From Limnobacter sp. (GTDB taxonomy: Bacteria; Pseudomonadota; Gammaproteobacteria; Burkholderiales; Burkholderiaceae_B): 7,141 nt of DNA. A model generated the notes under the pieces. That model worked only from the letters and a program-made list of their open reading frames with translations. It searched no databases and was not told the DNA's origin. Positions 1-5,756 of the stretch are shown in pieces; the first letter of the stretch is position 1, and each line of letters starts with the position of its first letter. The stretch is taken from positions 1 to 7,141 of the forward strand of contig JAAURO010000085.1 in assembly GCA_012032215.1 (NCBI GenBank), written 5' to 3'. A program made the position numbers and the translations under genes.

Positions 1-602
1 AGCTCGGCCAGTGCTGCCACATCCAGTTGATCGCCGTCCATGCCGAATACGGTTTCTGTGATTACCAGGGCTGGCTGCCCCGGTTTTCTATGGCGCTTTA
101 GGCACTGTTCGAGGTGATTCAAATCGTTGTGTGCAAAACGCACCTGCTTTACCCCTGCCAGTTGGCAGGCGTGGTGCAGGCTGGCATGAATCAGCCTATC
201 TGTCAGAACCAGTGGCGCTGTGCCCCACACATTGCTGCTTAACAAAGCTGCCAGTGCCGTGCTGTTGGCCTGATACCCACTGGAAAACACCAGCGCTGCC
301 TGCGTGCCCTTAAACTGCGCCACCTGATTTTCCAGTGCTTCAAAACACGACAGGTTGCCCGAAAGCAGGCGTGAACCTGTGGCACCTGCACCAAATTCGT
401 GGGCTGCGGTCTGGCCTGCGGCAATCACCTCGGGGTGGTGCGCCAAACCCAGATAATCGTTGGAAGAAAAATCCACCATGCCCGACTGCCCGCCATAGTT
501 CGGTAGTTGGCGGTAAAGCTGTGCCTGCCCCAGCGCATTCAGTTGCTTGTGGCAGCAGGCGTTCAGGCTGGGTGATGGTGGAGCGTCAGGGTGCGGTGAC
601 AA
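1..602 (-). CDS. bioF: 8-amino-7-oxononanoate synthase-like PLP enzyme (3' end outside window)
   Basis: The frame is open from a TAA at 642-640 to the left edge, giving 200 codons. The product resembles BioF, which condenses pimeloyl-thioester with L-alanine to make 8-amino-7-oxononanoate in biotin synthesis, in the cytoplasm with PLP. Visible alpha-oxoamine synthase signatures are FSSNDYLGLAHHPE (about residues 45-58), GATGSRLLSGN (73-83), FSSGYQANS (106-114), DRLIHASLHHA (135-145, His139 matching the histidine that stacks on PLP), RFAHNDLNHLE (155-165) and ETVFGMDGD (183-191). The PLP-binding lysine lies beyond the edge. I chose TTG at 602-600 because GGAA lies 6 nt upstream and the extra N-terminal residues up to ALGQAQLYRQL look BioF-like. 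An ATG at 479-477 would cut into the fold. The gene lies 53 nt after rng. Other family members (2-amino-3-ketobutyrate CoA ligase, CqsA-like) cannot be excluded from half a protein, but the DYLGLAHHP and FAHND stretches favour BioF. Confidence 0.82.
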   Translation of the reverse strand, partial: MSPHPDAPPSPSLNACCHKQLNALGQAQLYRQLPNYGGQSGMVDFSSNDYLGLAHHPEVIAAGQTAAHEFGAGATGSRLLSGNLSCFEALENQVAQFKGTQAALVFSSGYQANSTALAALLSSNVWGTAPLVLTDRLIHASLHHACQLAGVKQVRFAHNDLNHLEQCLKRHRKPGQPALVITETVFGMDGDQLDVAALAE

Positions 603-606
603 GGTG

Positions 607-612
607 CTTTCC
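607..612 (-). promoter_or_regulatory. Shine-Dalgarno-like GGAAAG before the bioF-like TTG start
   Basis: The minus strand reads GGAAAG, then CACC, then TTG. It is the only purine-rich block close to a usable start near the beginning of the open frame, so it decides the TTG start at 602. It is a moderate match to the anti-SD sequence. Confidence 0.45.
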
Positions 613-655
613 GGGCTGGTAATTCTGGGTTGTTGGAATTATGAGGGGCTTTGGC

Positions 656-2136
656 TTAGGTTAGCACTATGTCGTAATATTCCTGAGTAAACAAGCTGTC
701 TACCTGCAGGGTAATGGGTTTGCCCACGAATTTTTCCAGCATGCCCAGGTGTTGTGCTTCTTCTTCCAGAAACAGATCAATCACGGCCGGGTTGGCAACA
801 ATGCGGAATTCTTTGGGATTGAACTGCCGGGCTTCGCGCATGATTTCACGCATGATTTCGTAACACATGGTTTGAGGCGTTTTTACCTGCCCTTTGCTTG
901 GCAGGAGGGGCAGGGTTCGCACAGCATACGGGCCAGGCTTTCACGGGTGCGTTTGCGGGTCATTTCCAAAAGCCCCAGCGCAGAAAAATTGGCCAGACTG
1001 GTGCGGGCCCGGTCGCTGCTGAGCGCCCTGGCAAATTCATCCAGCACGCTTTTGCGGTTTTGGGGGCTTAGCATGTCGATGAAGTCGATCACAATAATGC
1101 CACCAAGGTTGCGCAGGCGCAGTTGTCGGGCAATGGTATGGGCGGCCTCCAGGTTGGTTTTAAACACCGTTTCTTCAAAATTGCGGGTACCTATGTAACC
1201 CCCGGTATTTACATCAATGGTGGTAAGCGCTTCGGTCTGATCAATAATTACATAGCCACCGCTTTTTAAGTCTACGCGCCGTGCCAGTGCGCCTGCCAGC
1301 TCATCTTCGATGTTGTACATTTCGAACACGGGCCTTTCGCCCCTGTGCAGGGAAAGAAGTGGCACCACTTCCGGGGCGTAGGTCTGCGCAAAAGCCTGTA
1401 GTTGCTGAAACGTTTCCTGTGAGTCAATCAGGATGTTTTGGGTGTCGGCACATACCAAATCGCGTACCACGCGCTGGGCCTGATTCAGGTCTTCGTAGAT
1501 CAGGCTTTGCGGGGGAGTTACACGGGTGGCCTGCAAAATTTCTTGCCAGCGTTTTTGCAAATAATCCAGATCGGCTTTGAGTTCGGAATCGCTGGCGGCT
1601 TCGGCATGGGTGCGCACAATAAAACCTCCCGAGGCTCCTGCTGGCAACAGCGATACAATCCGGTTGCGAAGCTGCTCGCGTCCGGTCTCACCTTCTATGC
1701 GCTGCGACACCCCGATGTGCGGGTCTTGCGGCAGGTGCACCAGCATGCGCCCTGCCAGGCTTATTTGTGTGGTAAGCCGGGCACCCTTGGTGCCGAGAGG
1801 GTCTTTGCTGACCTGCACCAAAATGGATTGCCCTTCGAAAATCATTTTTCGATGGGTGGCGGTGCCGGTGCCATTTTGGCGGTTTGGGTTGTGTTGCCAT
1901 GCCCGGTGCTCCCACAGGTCGGCCACATGCAAAAACGCGGCGCGTTCCAGGCCAATGTCGACAAACGCAGACTGCATGCCCGGCAGCACACGTACTATTT
2001 TGCCCCAATAAATATTGCCCACAATGCCACGGGCAGACGAGCGCTCCAGATGCAGTTCCTGGACTGCACCGTGTTGCACAATGGCAACCCGTGTTTCTTG
2101 CGGGGTGACGTTAACCAGTATTTGTTCGTTGATCAT
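656..2136 (-). CDS. rng: Ribonuclease G, with one frameshift near 897
   Basis: RNase G is an RNase E-family endoribonuclease that trims the 5' end of 16S rRNA and takes part in mRNA decay. The first frame (2136-883, 417 codons) holds the N-terminal INEQILVNVTPQETRVA, an S1-like RNA-binding region (about residues 36-130, including GIVGNIYWGKIVRVLPGMQ), the catalytic core with TIDVNTGGY (Asp308) and VIDFIDM (Asp351), the expected metal ligands, and the CPSC zinc-link cysteines (409-412). It then stops at a TAA (885-883). The C-terminus continues in another frame to 656 with KGQVKTPQT, CYEIMREI, ANPAV and FVGKPITLQV, all typical of the RNase G tail. One added base near 897 joins the two into 493 residues, close to the E. 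coli length of 489. The ATG at 2136 overlaps the maf stop by 26 nt and fits the family start, although no clear Shine-Dalgarno is visible. As read, the product would lack about 76 C-terminal residues. Confidence 0.93.
883..900 (-). other. rng: Frameshift site in rng (one base missing)
   Basis: On the minus strand the region reads CAAGCAAAGGGCAGGTAA, giving Q-A-K-G-R-stop. Adding one G (CAAGGCAAAGGG) gives Q-G-K-G-Q-V-K-T, which matches the RNase G pattern after the zinc-link cysteines. The site also contains A AAG GGC (895-889) in phase for a -1 slip. An artefact or a recent mutation is more likely than programmed frameshifting. Confidence 0.85.
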
Positions 2137-2794
2137 GGGGGTGTGGTGTGGCCAGTGTTTTTAGCAGGGTGGCTGTTTCGTGCAGCGGTAAACCCATGAT
2201 GCCAGAGTGGCTGCCAGAAAGGGTGCGTACATACTGCGCAATGACACCCTGTATGCCATAACCTCCGGCTTTGTCGAAAGGCTCGCCGCTGGCAATGTAG
2301 GCTTCAATGAAGGTGGCAGGCAGCGTGGCAAACTCTACTTCCGAAGTTTGCACCACACACGCCACAGCATGGCTGATCAGGTTGCCCACTGCCACCGCGG
2401 TGTGCACCTGGTGCGTTTGCCCGGAAAGCAGATGCAGCATGGCGCGGGCCTGCTCGGCGTTTTCAGGTTTTCCAAGAATGGTGTTGCCCAGTGCCACGGT
2501 GGTGTCGGCAGCCAAAACCAGTTCGGGCGTGTGCTGCTTGAGGTTGCGCATGGCGCTGTCTAGCTTTAAGCGGGTTACCCGTTGCACATAAGGAACAGGT
2601 GCTTCGTGTTGCTGCACTTCTTCAAGCGCTTCTGCCTGCTCACCCTGTTGTGCCAGAAAAACGGTGGGTTCTATGCCCAGTGTGCGCAGCAAGGCAAGGC
2701 GGCGGGGGCTTTTGGATGCCAGCCAGAGGTGTGTGGGCAAGTCGGCTGCGCGGGCGAGTTGCGCGCCAAAGGCGGAAGAACAGGGTGTGTGCAT
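2111..2794 (-). CDS. maf: Maf/YhdE-type nucleoside triphosphate pyrophosphatase
   Basis: Maf-family proteins hydrolyse nucleoside triphosphates to monophosphate and pyrophosphate. The YhdE branch acts on dTTP, UTP and modified pyrimidine nucleotides, and may serve in nucleotide-pool cleaning or division control. Visible motifs, numbered from the ATG at 2794, are LASKSPRRLALLRTLGI (25-41), VPYVQRVTRLK (67-77), LAADTTVALGNTILGKP (94-110), LSGQTHQVHTAVAV (123-136) and YIASGEPFDKAGGYGIQG (166-183). The SGEPFDKAGGYGIQG block and the overall pattern resemble YhdE more than YceF. At 227 residues it is longer than the usual 190-205, mainly from about 20 residues before LASKSPRR. A TTG inside that stretch could be the true start, but neither start has a clear Shine-Dalgarno. 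The last eight codons overlap the start of rng, which suggests coupled translation. The gene begins 34 nt after rlmH. Confidence 0.93.
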   Translation of the reverse strand: MHTPCSSAFGAQLARAADLPTHLWLASKSPRRLALLRTLGIEPTVFLAQQGEQAEALEEVQQHEAPVPYVQRVTRLKLDSAMRNLKQHTPELVLAADTTVALGNTILGKPENAEQARAMLHLLSGQTHQVHTAVAVGNLISHAVACVVQTSEVEFATLPATFIEAYIASGEPFDKAGGYGIQGVIAQYVRTLSGSHSGIMGLPLHETATLLKTLATPHPHDQRTNTG

Positions 2795-2828
2795 GCCAGT
2801 ATTGTAGCGGCTGTCAGGCGGCTGTGGG

Positions 2829-3299
2829 TTAATCGCGGTGGTAAGGGTGCCCTGCCAGAATAGACCATGCACGGTAGAGTGCTTCAGTAGCCAGCACCCG
2901 TGCCAAGGCGTGGGGCAGGGTAAGGTCAGACAGCTTCCAGAGTGCCTGGCATTCCTGTTTCAGGGTGGGGTCCAGCCCGTCTGCACTGCCAATAAGCAGG
3001 CACAGGTGCATGCCCAAATCGTGCCACTTTCCCAGGGTGCTTGCCAGTTGATGGCTGGTCAGGCTTGTGCCGCGTTCATCCAGCCCCACCAATTGGGCGC
3101 CCTTTGGAATGGCGGCCCGTATGCGCCCGGCTTCACTGGCAAGTAGCACTGGGGTGGGCTTGCCGCTTGCCCGGTCTTCGGGCTTCAGTTCTTTGATATC
3201 CAGCTTCCAGTCGGGCGGAAGGCGCTTTATAAACTGTGCCGCACCCTGGCTGGCCCAGGGTTCCAGCTTGTGCGACAAGGCAATCAGGGTGATTTTCAA
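2829..3299 (-). CDS. rlmH: 23S rRNA pseudouridine-1915 N3-methyltransferase RlmH
   Basis: RlmH is a small SPOUT (knotted) methyltransferase that uses SAM to methylate pseudouridine 1915 in helix 69 of 23S rRNA, acting on assembled 70S ribosomes. From the TTG at 3299 the protein is 156 residues, the family's normal length, and opens KITLIALSHKLEPW. Further marks are KELKPEDR (36-43), LVGLDERG (70-77), the SAM-site loop LLIGSADGLDP (101-111), LTLPHALARVL (126-136), YRAWSILAGHPYHRD at the C-terminus. The loop has Ser where many relatives have the second Gly of IGG. The frame is open further upstream, but that part overlaps rsfS and does not look like RlmH, so I place the start at TTG. No clear Shine-Dalgarno precedes it. 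The gene lies 31 nt after rsfS, its usual partner. Confidence 0.94.
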   Translation of the reverse strand: MKITLIALSHKLEPWASQGAAQFIKRLPPDWKLDIKELKPEDRASGKPTPVLLASEAGRIRAAIPKGAQLVGLDERGTSLTSHQLASTLGKWHDLGMHLCLLIGSADGLDPTLKQECQALWKLSDLTLPHALARVLATEALYRAWSILAGHPYHRD

Positions 3300-3330
3300 G
3301 GCACAAAAATGCGGAAGAAGGACAGGTGAA

Positions 3331-3729
3331 TCAAGCAGCCATGGGCCTGTGTTCCGAACCAGCGGCTGGCTTGGACTGGCTAAGCGGATTGAGCTTGACC
3401 CGCACGGGCTTGCCACCCCACAGTTCTTCCAGGTTGTAGTACTGGCGAATGGCGGGTTGCATGATGTGGACCACAATATCGCCGAGGTCTACCAGTACCC
3501 ATTCGCCGCTGTCTTCGCCTTCAATGCCAATGATTTCGGCGCCATTTTCTTTGGCGATATCGCGCACATGGCTGGCCAGTGCACGCGTTTGGCGGTTGGA
3601 GGAGGCGGTTGCGAGAATAACCCTGTCGAAGGAGTTGCTGATTTCTGTGGTGTCGTAGACGGCGATGTCCTGGGCTTTGACATCTTCAAGGGCATCAATG
3701 ACGATGCGTTGCTGCTTGCGTAGGTCCAT
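3331..3729 (-). CDS. rsfS: Ribosomal silencing factor RsfS
   Basis: RsfS (YbeB/Iojap family) binds ribosomal protein uL14 and blocks joining of the 30S and 50S subunits, lowering translation during starvation. From the ATG at 3729 the protein has 132 residues. It opens MDLRKQQRIVIDALEDVKAQ (1-20) and has SSNRQTRALASHV (43-55) and the family hallmark GEWVLVDLGDIVVHIM (75-90), followed by YNLEELWGG. A tail of about 25 residues with many Pro, Ser and Ala goes past the core. The start is uncertain: a TTG at 3768 has GGAG six nt upstream and would add 13 residues, whereas the ATG agrees with the usual family N-terminus but has only a weak GAG. It follows nadD closely (42 nt from the ATG, 3 nt from the TTG) and precedes rlmH, a conserved trio. 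Confidence 0.93.
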   Translation of the reverse strand: MDLRKQQRIVIDALEDVKAQDIAVYDTTEISNSFDRVILATASSNRQTRALASHVRDIAKENGAEIIGIEGEDSGEWVLVDLGDIVVHIMQPAIRQYYNLEELWGGKPVRVKLNPLSQSKPAAGSEHRPMAA

Positions 3730-3771
3730 TCGGTCTCGAAAGTGGTTGTAACGCTTGCATTTTAGCAAGAT

Positions 3772-4419
3772 TTACTCCACTGGGCGACCATAAATTTCGT
3801 GGCGTTGCAGATAGCCCCACACGCGGCTTGGCAGCACGGTTTCCAGCTTCAGTCGGGCGGTCTCTACTACTTTGGGGTTGCTGTGATGGAGTACCCCAAA
3901 GAGCCTGCGTATCTCGCTGGAGCTGATGTTGACTGCTGGCATGGGGATGCGAAACAGGCGGTTGTGAATGAGGTGTCTTTTAAGCGGGGCTGGGGCTTTG
4001 AAATCACCCCAATCTGAACGGTCTACCACGCCAATGCGGGCGTAATCAAAAAGGCTTTGCCAGTATTTCCAGGTGGTCAGGTTGGCCAGCTGGTCGGCAC
4101 CAATCACAAAATTAAACTGGTAATCGGGATGGGCTTCGGCCAGTGCCTGCAGGGTGTTGGCGGTGCAGCTTGGTTCGGCGCTTTCTGTTTCGCAGGGTTC
4201 AACCCGCCACGAGCGCACCCCTTCAATGGCCATTTGCGTAAGGTGCAGTCTTTCTACGGGGCTTGCAACCAGTTGGCCTTTTTTCTGCCAGGGTTGTCCG
4301 GCGGGTAGAAACCACACTTCATCGGCCAGGCATTGGGCTTGGGCCGACCGGGCCATTTGCAGGTGGCCCATGTGAATGGGATCGAAGCTGCCCCCGATGA
4401 TGCAGATTTGCTTGGTCAT
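3772..4419 (-). CDS. nadD: Nicotinate-nucleotide adenylyltransferase NadD
   Basis: NadD transfers AMP from ATP to nicotinate mononucleotide, giving deamido-NAD, the penultimate step of NAD synthesis. From the ATG at 4419 the protein has 215 residues, a normal length. It shows the nucleotidyltransferase motif GGSFDPIHMGHL (9-20), VWFLPAGQPWQKK (35-47), the VIGADQLANLTTW segment (105-117) and the C-terminal ISSSEIR (165-171), equivalent to the ISSTxIR ATP-binding motif. The frame stays open 23 codons upstream to a GTG at 4488, but those residues are unlike NadD, whose motif normally begins within about ten residues of the start. No strong Shine-Dalgarno is seen. nadD heads the nadD-rsfS-rlmH-maf-rng string and lies 92 nt after dgk, the largest gap in the window, so a promoter here is possible. 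Confidence 0.95.
   Translation of the reverse strand: MTKQICIIGGSFDPIHMGHLQMARSAQAQCLADEVWFLPAGQPWQKKGQLVASPVERLHLTQMAIEGVRSWRVEPCETESAEPSCTANTLQALAEAHPDYQFNFVIGADQLANLTTWKYWQSLFDYARIGVVDRSDWGDFKAPAPLKRHLIHNRLFRIPMPAVNISSSEIRRLFGVLHHSNPKVVETARLKLETVLPSRVWGYLQRHEIYGRPVE
3775..3778 (-). promoter_or_regulatory. GGAG Shine-Dalgarno supporting an alternative rsfS start
   Basis: GGAG sits immediately upstream of the nadD TAA (its final G abuts the stop) and six nt before a TTG at 3768-3766 in the rsfS frame. This is the best Shine-Dalgarno spacing near rsfS, so translation may begin 13 codons upstream of the annotated ATG, coupled to nadD termination. Confidence 0.4.
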
Positions 4420-4467
4420 GATTGCTGTAATTGTAAGGGCGTATAAACTTGCCAGAGTACTTGATTC

Positions 4468-4499
4468 TGCGCATACAAGCGTGCGCACCCGTTTTTTTT
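4468..4499 (+). other. Hairpin followed by T8 in the dgk-nadD gap (terminator-like on + strand)
   Basis: TGCGCA (4468-4473) and TGCGCA (4482-4487) can form a 6-bp stem with an 8-nt loop, followed on the + strand by CCCG and eight T. That is terminator-shaped for antisense transcription. On the coding (minus) strand the order is A8 then hairpin, with no U-tract, so it should not terminate dgk transcripts. The stem is short and four bases separate it from the T-run. The rest of the 92-nt gap (4420-4511) holds nothing I can name. Confidence 0.25.
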
Positions 4500-4511
4500 G
4501 AGCCTGTGAGG

Positions 4512-5153
4512 TTACTCGGACCAGTTAAAGAATTCGCGCCTGCCTTTCATTGCGCTTATCTGGTTGAGCAGCAGGTCGAGGTCTTCGGGGTGATCCACCG
4601 GGTTCAGATGTTCAGTGTTCACAATAAGCAAAGGGGCGTGGTCGTAGTGGTAAAAAAACCGGCTGTAGGCTTCGTTTAAATCGCGCAGGTAGTTTTCGGT
4701 GATGGCTGTTTCGTAGGCTTTGGCGCGGCGTTGCACGCGTTCCATCAGCGTGTGCGCCGGGGCTTGCAGATAAATGACCAAATCGGGCGCAGTACTGCGT
4801 GGGCTTTGGTGCCTGTAGATTTGCTGGTACAGCTTAAGCTCTTCTTCATCCAGGGTAAGGCTTGCAAACACCCGGTCTTTTTCCAGCAGAAAGTCGCTGA
4901 CCACCATGGTTTCGAACAGGTCTCTTTGCGCCAGGTCGCGCAATTGACCAATCCGCTGAAACAAAAAAAACAGCTGTGTGGGCAGGGCATGCCTGGCTGT
5001 GTCTTGGTAAAACTTTTCCAGAAAAGGGTTGTCTTCGGGGCGCTCCAGCAGCAGTTCGGCTTTAAAGCGTTGGGCAATCAGCCGTGCAAGCGAGGTTTTT
5101 CCCACGCCAATCGGGCCTTCTATAACAATGTGGCGGTACTTCTCTGAGAGCAA
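4512..5153 (-). CDS. dgk: Deoxynucleoside kinase (deoxyadenosine/deoxyguanosine kinase family)
   Basis: This P-loop enzyme phosphorylates deoxynucleosides with ATP in the salvage pathway; the exact substrate cannot be read from sequence. Its 213 residues show the Walker A motif GPIGVGKT (13-20) after a first strand RHIVIEG, the LFFLFQRIGQL helix (61-71), DFLLEKDRVFA (87-97) in the family's DR-type active-site position, DLVIYLQAP (124-132) and the Arg-rich lid MERVQRRAKAYE (137-148). The start is TTG at 5153, chosen because AGGAG lies six nt upstream, over the folK stop, and because the P-loop then sits at the usual distance from the N-terminus. A run of eight T (coding strand, 4970-4963) encodes part of FFL and is in frame. 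The pcnB-folK-dgk order is familiar from Burkholderiales, where panB commonly follows; here nadD follows instead. Confidence 0.9.
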   Translation of the reverse strand: MLSEKYRHIVIEGPIGVGKTSLARLIAQRFKAELLLERPEDNPFLEKFYQDTARHALPTQLFFLFQRIGQLRDLAQRDLFETMVVSDFLLEKDRVFASLTLDEEELKLYQQIYRHQSPRSTAPDLVIYLQAPAHTLMERVQRRAKAYETAITENYLRDLNEAYSRFFYHYDHAPLLIVNTEHLNPVDHPEDLDLLLNQISAMKGRREFFNWSE

Positions 5154-5159
5154 GTGGGT

Positions 5160-5165
5160 CTCCTA
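5160..5165 (-). promoter_or_regulatory. TAGGAG Shine-Dalgarno of dgk, overlapping the folK stop
   Basis: The folK stop codon TAG (5165-5163) runs into AGGAG (5164-5160), six nt before the TTG start of dgk. This strong site decides the TTG start and suggests that translation of dgk is coupled to the end of folK. Confidence 0.7.
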
Positions 5166-5756
5166 CTGGCCAGCTGGCCACAACGGTTGGTTCAGTGTGG
5201 CTTGCAGCAGCGTGCGCACGGGGCCGTGGATGGGAATGTCCAGGCCAGGGTTGAGTTGCTGCAGGGGTTCGAGCACAAAACGCCTCAGGTGCATGCGGGG
5301 GTGGGGGACGGTAAGATCGGTGGTCTGGATGATGGCCTGACCAAACAACAGCAAATCCAGATCAACGGTGCGCGGTGCGTTTTTGGTGGTGCGTGTGCGG
5401 CCGTGCATCGCTTCCAGGTTCAGACAGGCTTGCAGCAGGTCGTCGGGGGAGCCGGACCAGACCAGTTCAATCACCGAGTTGGTGTATTGGGGGCCGGGTG
5501 CATTCAGGGGTTGGCTTTGGTAGCGCGGGCTTTCGCACACCATGTTGGCTTGCGGCCAGCGGGAGATGTCTTCTACCACGGCATCGAACAATTGCATGGG
5601 GTTGCCCAGATTGCCACCCAGACCCAGGTAGCAGGTGGTTCCGCTTCCGCTGGCCCATTCGCCTTCGTCACTTTGTTCCACGGCAGTGCTTAGTGAGTCG
5701 CTGGACGGTACGGGATCGATAGGGGTAACCGGGTTGCTGGGATCGATGGGGATCAT
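5163..5756 (-). CDS. folK: 2-amino-4-hydroxy-6-hydroxymethyldihydropteridine pyrophosphokinase (HPPK)
   Basis: FolK transfers pyrophosphate from ATP to 6-hydroxymethyl-7,8-dihydropterin, the step before dihydropteroate synthase in folate synthesis. The HPPK core spans about residues 41-190: CYLGLGGNLGNP (42-53), the pterin-side segment YQSQPLNAPGPQYTNSVIE (79-97), LEAMHGRTR (114-122), the catalytic PRTVDLDLLLFG (128-139, with Asp132 and Asp134 as magnesium ligands) and VPHPRMHLRRFVLEPL (150-165). Total length is 197, against about 160 for the family, because some 40 residues precede the core. That extension is rich in Pro, Ser, Asp and Glu, includes a PIDP repeat, and is probably disordered. 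The ATG at 5756 is well supported: GAGGA lies six nt upstream and ATGA overlaps the pcnB stop. A GTG at 5681 would shorten the extension but has no Shine-Dalgarno. Confidence 0.95.
   Translation of the reverse strand: MIPIDPSNPVTPIDPVPSSDSLSTAVEQSDEGEWASGSGTTCYLGLGGNLGNPMQLFDAVVEDISRWPQANMVCESPRYQSQPLNAPGPQYTNSVIELVWSGSPDDLLQACLNLEAMHGRTRTTKNAPRTVDLDLLLFGQAIIQTTDLTVPHPRMHLRRFVLEPLQQLNPGLDIPIHGPVRTLLQATLNQPLWPAGQ
5712..5751 (-). repeat. 27-nt-period direct repeat in the folK 5' end
   Basis: On the + strand GGGATCGATAGGG (5712-5724) recurs as GGGATCGATGGGG (5739-5751), differing at one base. The 27-nt spacing keeps frame and encodes PIDP twice (residues 3-6 and 12-15) in the FolK N-terminal extension, consistent with a small in-frame duplication. 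Confidence 0.6.

Noticed and set aside
1438..2199. Open frame of 253 codons on the + strand
   Set aside because: It lies antisense to rng and the maf end, shows no family motif or ribosome site, and is explained by codon bias in the real genes.
2795..2828. TACAAT upstream of maf as a promoter -10
   Set aside because: There is no acceptable -35 at 16-18 nt, and the gap is only 34 nt inside a tight operon.
3300..3476. Longer rlmH frame starting near 3476
   Set aside because: The added residues overlap rsfS, are low in similarity to RlmH, and read as a shadow of the rsfS coding frame.
4420..4488. GTG at 4488 as the start of nadD
   Set aside because: The 23 extra residues do not look like NadD, and the GxFDPxHxGH motif should lie close to the N-terminus.
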